Positions 59,254 to 64,000 of a stretch of 64,000 bases of DNA are shown one piece after another (the stretch's first letter is position 1; each line of letters starts with the position of its first letter). The notes under the pieces were generated by a model. The model was not told the DNA's origin, ran no database searches, and was given only the letters and a program-made list of their open reading frames with translations. This stretch comes from JAAYZB01 sp937958685 (GTDB lineage Bacteria > Bacillota_I > Bacilli_A > Izemoplasmatales > Hujiaoplasmataceae), in the NCBI GenBank assembly GCA_036824265.1, contig DAITAL010000001.1:1-64000 (forward strand). Reading direction: 5' to 3'. The position numbers were made by a program, and so were the translations under genes.

Positions 59254-59517
59254 TTATTTGTCGTACTTGGCAAAGGGGTCGTCGTTGTCGACGATTGTTT
59301 GTTTCTCTTTGCGAATCTTTTCCATCACGACCGCCTTGGGCTCGACGACAATCGCCATGATCAGGTAAGCCAATAGACCGCTGCCGGCACACAGCACGGC
59401 AATTAGCCACAAAACCCGGATCAGCGTGACATCGACTTCAAGATAGTCGGCGAGACCAGCGCAGACTCCAAAAATCTGCTTATTATCCGTATCCCGGTAT
59501 AATCTTCTTTTTTCCAT
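59254..59517 (-). CDS. PspC-domain small membrane protein
   Basis: The 87 residues carry the PspC signature (KRRLYRDTDNKQIFGVCAGLADYL, 3-26) followed by a hydrophobic helix pair (about 34-58) and a charged cytosolic tail. PspC proteins respond to membrane stress in other bacteria; here no PspA gene is near. The start follows GAAAGGAT. It is the last gene of the unit flavin reductase-folD-purB-punA-pspC, which is an odd companion for purine genes. Confidence 0.85.
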   Translation of the reverse strand: MEKRRLYRDTDNKQIFGVCAGLADYLEVDVTLIRVLWLIAVLCAGSGLLAYLIMAIVVEPKAVVMEKIRKEKQTIVDNDDPFAKYDK

Positions 59518-59557
59518 ATGCAATATCCTTTCCATATATATGACAATAGCGTGACAT

Positions 59558-60379
59558 TTACAACTTTTCGAGGATCCCTTCAAGTAACATGATGAGGTCC
59601 TTGGCGATTTTTTGCCCCCTGTCCAGCACCTCTTCATGCGACAACTTGCTTTCACTGATGCCGGTTGCCATATTGGTGACGCAAGCGATTCCCAAAACTC
59701 TGATACCGGCATGCCTGGCGACGATGGTCTCGGGGACGGTGGACATGCCGATGACATCGCCTCCCATGTTTCTGTAAGCCTTGATTTCGGCTTTGGTTTC
59801 GTAACTGGGGCCGAGATAACCAACGTAAATCCCTTTCTTGATGTTGATCTTCGCATTGGTCGCAACCGTTTCTGCCAGGTTTCGAAGTTCTGTGTCATAC
59901 GGTTCGCTCATATCACAAAATCGTTCGCCGATTTCGTCGAAGTTCCTGCCGACAAGCGGATTTCTGCCCGTCATGTTGAGATGATCGGTTATCAGGGTCA
60001 TCTCTCCCGGCCGAATGTTTTCATTCATCGAGCCGCAGGCGTTGGTGATGATGAGGTTTTTGACCCCGAGGAGTGCGAACAACTGGATCGGAAACCGCAT
60101 ATCCTCATCGGTGCAACCTTCGTAATAGTGGTTTCGTCCCTGCATGCAATAGACGGGCGTTTCCGCGATGCATCCGATCGAAAGCAGGCCTTTGTGGCCG
60201 GATACGGTGCCGCTGCGAAAGTGGGGGATTTCAGAATAGGGAATATCCGTCCGTCTGTCCATGGAGCCGACGATCTCGCCGAGTCCGGATCCAAGGATGA
60301 TCAGTGTCGTGGGTTTCAGATTCGTTCTTGCGGTTATTGCCGTGATCGCCTTGTTGAATCTTTCTCTGACTTCATCCAT
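59558..60379 (-). CDS. punA: purine nucleoside phosphorylase (PunA type)
   Basis: Splits inosine and guanosine (and deoxy forms) into base plus ribose-1-phosphate. The 273 residues match the trimeric PNP class. Landmarks are IILGSGLG with the phosphate-binding serine, HKGLLSIG, CMQGRNHYYEG, ITNACGSMNENIRPG, and VGYLGPSYETKAEIKA with IGMSTVPETIVARHAG later. It lies two bases after purB on the transcript. Together with hpt it completes purine-nucleoside salvage. Confidence 0.96.
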   Translation of the reverse strand: MDEVRERFNKAITAITARTNLKPTTLIILGSGLGEIVGSMDRRTDIPYSEIPHFRSGTVSGHKGLLSIGCIAETPVYCMQGRNHYYEGCTDEDMRFPIQLFALLGVKNLIITNACGSMNENIRPGEMTLITDHLNMTGRNPLVGRNFDEIGERFCDMSEPYDTELRNLAETVATNAKINIKKGIYVGYLGPSYETKAEIKAYRNMGGDVIGMSTVPETIVARHAGIRVLGIACVTNMATGISESKLSHEEVLDRGQKIAKDLIMLLEGILEKL

Positions 60380-60381
60380 GG

Positions 60382-61677
60382 TCAGGCTCCAAAAACGCTT
60401 TGGTAAATATCGTCTACGTGACGCGCGTAGTGGTCCAGGGAAAACAACAAGTCGATTTCTTTCTCCGTCAGGATGTTTCGGATGGTCGGGTCGTTGCGAA
60501 CCAGATCCGGAAATGGTCTTTGTTCTCTGGCGGTTTTGGCTGCCAGAGACTGGACAAGGTCATAAGCTGTTTCCCTGGATTGTCCCTTGTCGATCAACGC
60601 CGTCATGACGCGTTGCGAAAAGATGAGTCCGTTGGTCAGATTGATGTTTTCCCGCATCTTGTCTGGGAACACTTCAAGTCCTTCCAGAACCTTGGCATAA
60701 CGGTTTAGCATGTGGTCGATCAGCGTCGTTGCATCCGGCAATACAATCCTTTCGACGGAAGAATGCGAGATGTCACGTTCGTGCCATAAGGACACATCTT
60801 CCAACGTTGGATATATGTAACTTCGCATGACTCTTGCCAGGCCGCAGATGTTTTCGCTCGCAACCGGGTTCTGCTTGTGCGGCATCGCCGATGATCCTTT
60901 TTGGGTGGATGCAAACGGTTCCCTGACTTCGGCGACCTCGGTGCGCTGCAAATGTCTGATCTCGGTTGCGATCTTTTCTATGGTCGTCGCGATCATCGCA
61001 AGGGTAAAAATATATTCGGCGTGTCGGTCGCGCTGCAGTGTTTGCGTGGAGATCCGGGGACGGTTGAGCCCGAGACGGTTGAGGATGGAGACCTCGATGT
61101 CGGGATCCACAAAGGCGTAGTTGCCGACGGCGCCGCTTATCTTGCCCGTTTCCACACGGCTTGCAGCCGCCTCGAAACGTTCGTTGTTGCGACGCATCTC
61201 GTCATACCAAAGCGCCCACTTCAAACCGAATACGGTGATATCCGCGTGGATTCCGTGGGTTCTGCCGATCGCGAAGGTGTGTTTGTGTTCTCGGGCCTTG
61301 GCCTGCAAAACCGCCATGAACCGCCACAAATCATCGCGAATGACGGCGTTTGCCCGTTTGAGCAGCAGGGCGTTGGCTGTATCGACGACGTCCGTCGAGG
61401 TCAATCCGTAATGGGTGTGCCGGCTTTCCGCACCCAAAGACTCCGCCACCGACCTGGTAAAGGCGATGACGTCGTGATTGGTCTCTTGTTCGAGTTCGCG
61501 GATCCGGGATAGCGAAAAGGTTGCTTTCTCCTTGATCAGCGCCAATTCTTCGGCGGAGATTTGTCCCTTTTCGTGCAAGGCTTCGCAATTGGCGATCTCG
61601 ACCGCGAGAAACGCGGTGAATTTGGCTTGGTCCGACCAGATATCTTTCATGACTTGTCGCGAATATCGTTCGATCAT
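60382..61677 (-). CDS. purB: adenylosuccinate lyase
   Basis: Removes fumarate from SAICAR and adenylosuccinate in purine synthesis. The 431 residues start MIERYSRQVMKDIWSDQAKF and contain the fumarase-superfamily loop GSSAMPHKQNPV (near 258-269), TSTDVVDTANA and ERIVLPDATTLIDH. It starts four bases inside the folD stop region, so translation is coupled. Confidence 0.97.
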   Translation of the reverse strand: MIERYSRQVMKDIWSDQAKFTAFLAVEIANCEALHEKGQISAEELALIKEKATFSLSRIRELEQETNHDVIAFTRSVAESLGAESRHTHYGLTSTDVVDTANALLLKRANAVIRDDLWRFMAVLQAKAREHKHTFAIGRTHGIHADITVFGLKWALWYDEMRRNNERFEAAASRVETGKISGAVGNYAFVDPDIEVSILNRLGLNRPRISTQTLQRDRHAEYIFTLAMIATTIEKIATEIRHLQRTEVAEVREPFASTQKGSSAMPHKQNPVASENICGLARVMRSYIYPTLEDVSLWHERDISHSSVERIVLPDATTLIDHMLNRYAKVLEGLEVFPDKMRENINLTNGLIFSQRVMTALIDKGQSRETAYDLVQSLAAKTAREQRPFPDLVRNDPTIRNILTEKEIDLLFSLDHYARHVDDIYQSVFGA

Positions 61678-62531
61678 CGTCTATTCTCCATAATGTTCCT
61701 ATAGCATAACAGCGTGTTTTCCAAAAGACAGGCGATCGTCATCGGACCGACACCCCCGGGAACGGGAGTGATGTAGCCGGCTTTCTGGGCTGCTTTTTCA
61801 TAATCGACATCGCCCTGGAGCTTGCCGTCGATTCGGGAAATCCCGACGTCGATGACCACGGCTCCTTCTTTGACATAGGTGTCGTCGACCATCAGGGGTT
61901 TGCCGATGGCGACGACAAGGATGTCGGCCATCGCTGCGACATCAGGCAGATTGATGGTCTTGCTGTGGCAGATCGTCACCGTACCGTTGGCGCGCAGAAG
62001 CAGCGAAGCCATCGGTTTGCCGACGATCTGGCTTCTGCCGATCACGACGCAGTGCTTGCCTTGGATTTCGATCCCGTATTTCTCCAGCAACCGCATGATC
62101 CCAAGCGGCGTGCAGGGGACCAGCCAGGGCTTGCCGTTGGCCAGCCGGGCGACATTTTCCGGTGTGAACCCATCCACATCCTTATGATAATTGATTCGCG
62201 AGACGATCCGGTCGGCATCGAGATGTTTGGGAAGCGGTAGTTGCAGGAGGATCCCGTGGACCGTCTGATCATTGTTCAAGGCATCGATGAGGGCGATGAT
62301 CTCGCTTTCGCCGACGTGCGCATCTTTTTTGACAATCGTGCTTTTGATGCCCGCCTTGAGGCAGGCTTTCTCCTTGCCGGACACGTATGTCTCGCTGGCG
62401 GGATCATCCCCGATCAAAATGACGACAAGATGCGGCTGGCCGCCATATTTGGCGATCAAGGATTCAACTTCGCCTTTGACCTTGTCCCCGATTTCCCGAG
62501 CCAAGGCCTTTCCGTCCAATACCACAGGCAT
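61674..62531 (-). CDS. folD: bifunctional methylenetetrahydrofolate dehydrogenase/cyclohydrolase
   Basis: Supplies 10-formyl-tetrahydrofolate for purine synthesis and formylation. The 285 residues match FolD: YVSGKEKACLKAG with the catalytic Lys, VHGILLQLPLPKHLD, and the nucleotide-binding GRSQIVGKPMASLLL with PVPGGVGPMTIA at the end. The ATG at 62531 follows AAGGTGA and is one base after the flavin-reductase stop. Within the purine unit it would provide one-carbon groups. Confidence 0.97.
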   Translation of the reverse strand: MPVVLDGKALAREIGDKVKGEVESLIAKYGGQPHLVVILIGDDPASETYVSGKEKACLKAGIKSTIVKKDAHVGESEIIALIDALNNDQTVHGILLQLPLPKHLDADRIVSRINYHKDVDGFTPENVARLANGKPWLVPCTPLGIMRLLEKYGIEIQGKHCVVIGRSQIVGKPMASLLLRANGTVTICHSKTINLPDVAAMADILVVAIGKPLMVDDTYVKEGAVVIDVGISRIDGKLQGDVDYEKAAQKAGYITPVPGGVGPMTIACLLENTLLCYRNIMENRR

Positions 62532-62532
62532 T

Positions 62533-63054
62533 TCAATCACCTTGTTTTCGATAGAGATACTGGTCGATGATCTCGCCATAATAGACGGTATGATTCGCTT
62601 TTGTGGTTGTATAATAACGGTCTTTGACCGCTTGGGGAACGACACTCTGATCGAGAGTCTGTTTGTAGATGACCTTGCACTCATAATGCAATTCGGCCTC
62701 GCCGACGATCGGGGTGGCTATCTTTCGTCCCGGGACCGCTGTCATCCCCAATTCTTTGAATTTGTCGTGATCGCGGAGCGATTTGGTGCCGCAAAACTGG
62801 ATTTCGCGCCGAAGATCGGCTTCAAGGGGAATGCTGACGGTGAATTCGCCCGCGTTTTCGATCAACTCGTAGGTGGCCCGGCAATCACGGACATAAACGA
62901 TGAAGAGCGGTTTTCCCCAAACGACCAAAATGCCTCCCCAACCGATGATCATCGTGTTGGTCTTGTCTTTGTATCTGGTCGTGAGAAACAGTCCCGGGTT
63001 GGTTCTTTCCAGAATTTTGCCCGCATAATCGAAGATCCCGATTTCCATATACAT
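62533..63054 (-). CDS. flavin reductase-like FMN-binding protein
   Basis: The 173 residues match flavin reductase-like domain proteins with the split-barrel fold (FLTTRYKDKTNTMIIGWGGI near 23-42, later YELIENAGEFTVSIP and GEAELHYECKVIY). They bind FMN; the specific reaction is unknown. AAGGAG stands nine bases before the ATG. It is first in the unit with folD, purB, punA and pspC. No link with folate chemistry is proven. Confidence 0.85.
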   Translation of the reverse strand: MYMEIGIFDYAGKILERTNPGLFLTTRYKDKTNTMIIGWGGILVVWGKPLFIVYVRDCRATYELIENAGEFTVSIPLEADLRREIQFCGTKSLRDHDKFKELGMTAVPGRKIATPIVGEAELHYECKVIYKQTLDQSVVPQAVKDRYYTTTKANHTVYYGEIIDQYLYRKQGD

Positions 63055-63077
63055 GATATCACTCTCCTTCGGGTCCC

Positions 63078-63086
63078 ATTATATCA
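63078..63086 (-). promoter_or_regulatory. extended -10 promoter of the purine/folate unit
   Basis: The minus strand reads TGATATAAT about 23 bases before the flavin reductase start. Confidence 0.65.
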
Positions 63087-63174
63087 TAGCCGAGGTGTCC
63101 CAAGAAAGAAATTCATGAAACAGGCGCGAGCTATCGGTATTTTTATATGTCATTGTCATATCTCTATTTATTTG

Positions 63175-63183
63175 TGATAAAAT
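63175..63183 (+). promoter_or_regulatory. tyrA extended -10 promoter
   Basis: TGATAAAAT, with TTGTCA 19 bases upstream as a possible -35. It lies 28 bases before the ATG. Confidence 0.5.
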
Positions 63184-63211
63184 GATATAAACCACGGGAC
63201 GAGGTGGATAA

Positions 63212-64000
63212 ATGGATATCGGGATCATCGGTATGGGGCTGATGGGCGGATCGATCGCCCTGGCTCTCAAAGACAAACACCGGCTGTTCGCTTATGATGC
63301 GAACAGGACCAGTTTGGATTACGCGCAATCTTCAGGCTTGATCGAACAAGCTTGTTTCACCTTGGATTCGCTTGTGGAAAAAACGAAAATCTTCATCGTT
63401 TGCCTGTATCCCGAAACCGTCATCCGTTTTATCGAAGAAAATCGGCGCTTGTTTGCGCCGGGGTCGGTCCTGATCGAGATTTCTGGAATCAAAGCCAACC
63501 TGGTCAAGGCGCTGTCTTGCCATCTTGATGGTTCTTTTGATATCGTCTTCACCCATCCGGTGGCAGGAAGCGAGAAAACCGGCGTTGAAAATGCCAAGCC
63601 GGACCTGTTCCGAAACCAAAACTTTGTGATAACGCCGCTTTCGGAAAACCGAAGCGAGCATCTTGAACTTGCCAAAAGTTTGGCTGAGGACATGGGTTTC
63701 GACCGGATTTCGTTCCTGTCTCCCGAAGAACACGATGACATCATCGCCTATACCTCGCAACTCACTCACGTGCTTTCGCTTGCGCTGATGGCCGCTAATG
63801 GAGACAAATACGACACCGCCGCCTTTATCGGCGATTCTTTCCGTGATCTTACAAGGATCGCGATGATCAACGAGAAATTATGGATCGAATTGTTTCTGAA
63901 CAACGATCGCTCACTGGTTGAGAAAATCGACAATCTGATCGCCGCGTTGCTCAAATACCGTGATGCCATCGCCAATCACGATGAACAAGGTCTGGCCGAG
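63212..64000 (+). CDS. tyrA: prephenate dehydrogenase TyrA (3' end beyond the window)
   Basis: Oxidatively decarboxylates prephenate to 4-hydroxyphenylpyruvate for tyrosine synthesis. The 263 visible residues have the N-terminal NAD site (IGIIGMGLMGGSIALAL, GxGxxG), ISGIKANLVKAL, the catalytic-region THPVAGSEKTGVENA and the active-site helix DDIIAYTSQLTHVLSLAL. A ribosome site GAGGTG precedes the ATG. The gene continues off the right edge. Aromatic amino acid synthesis argues against a strictly host-dependent lifestyle. Confidence 0.93.
   Translation, partial: MDIGIIGMGLMGGSIALALKDKHRLFAYDANRTSLDYAQSSGLIEQACFTLDSLVEKTKIFIVCLYPETVIRFIEENRRLFAPGSVLIEISGIKANLVKALSCHLDGSFDIVFTHPVAGSEKTGVENAKPDLFRNQNFVITPLSENRSEHLELAKSLAEDMGFDRISFLSPEEHDDIIAYTSQLTHVLSLALMAANGDKYDTAAFIGDSFRDLTRIAMINEKLWIELFLNNDRSLVEKIDNLIAALLKYRDAIANHDEQGLAE

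Overview
The window (about half G+C) reads like a free-living, probably wall-less relative of the Mollicutes (Acholeplasma/Izemoplasma-like Bacillota). It has Bacillota-type gene clusters (tilS-hpt-ftsH, dnaX-ybaB-recR, rpoE-pyrG, ispE-spoVG-prs) and Gram-positive style T-box, purine-riboswitch and pyrG-attenuator control. Its lipoproteins carry long Thr/Pro/Ala linkers. TGA is an ordinary stop codon (tdk, tilS, pyrG, tldE), so this is not the code-4 Mycoplasma/Spiroplasma lineage. The absence of glmU from the spoVG-prs cluster fits loss of the cell wall. ispE and a prephenate dehydrogenase show more biosynthesis than host-bound mycoplasmas have. The placement is inferred; no rRNA gene is present.

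Layout. 0-3.4 kb: tadA, tdk, rpmE, malic enzyme, maf. 3.5-10.2 kb: a plus-strand unit tilS-hpt-ftsH-rqcP-metal-binding lipoprotein-lysS. 10.2-25.5 kb, all minus: two uncharacterised genes, fba, a YfcC transporter, M32 carboxypeptidase-TldD-TldE, pyrG with its leader, rpoE, a DUF1934 gene, a Na/Pi cotransporter and two DHH phosphoesterases. 25.6-28.8 kb: guanine riboswitch, guaA, guaB. 28.8-39.6 kb: one long minus-strand operon with an ABC importer (ATPase, two permeases, binding lipoprotein), then a thermonuclease lipoprotein and a 1437-residue lipoprotein of Ig-like, OB-like and lamin-tail domains. 39.7-43.7 kb: recR, ybaB, dnaX and a stand-alone PTS enzyme I N-terminal domain. 44.2-45.7 kb: mnmE with a near-perfect parS site directly after its stop codon. 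46.6-49.2 kb: an unknown gene with NfeD, RDD and SPFH membrane proteins. 49.2-57.5 kb: a phosphatase lipoprotein, T-box-controlled asnS, prs, spoVG, ispE, glycerate kinase and a C69-type peptidase. 57.5-63.1 kb: a Y-family polymerase with YolD partner and the purine/folate unit flavin reductase-folD-purB-punA-pspC. The window ends inside tyrA.

The genes share a theme of nucleotide economy. A surface nuclease, a surface phosphatase and an importer could feed tdk, hpt, punA and the DHH phosphoesterases. PRPP synthase, purB, guaA/guaB and pyrG make or interconvert nucleotides, under guanine- and CTP-responsive leaders. The operon at 28.8-39.6 kb is the best candidate for an undescribed system: a nuclease-coupled importer with a giant OB-domain surface protein. 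Most promoters recognised here are TG-extended -10 elements. No tRNA, rRNA, insertion sequence or CRISPR array was seen. The one non-coding stretch over 300 bases that is not a regulatory leader, 10205-10581, holds two terminators and a possible antitoxin remnant.
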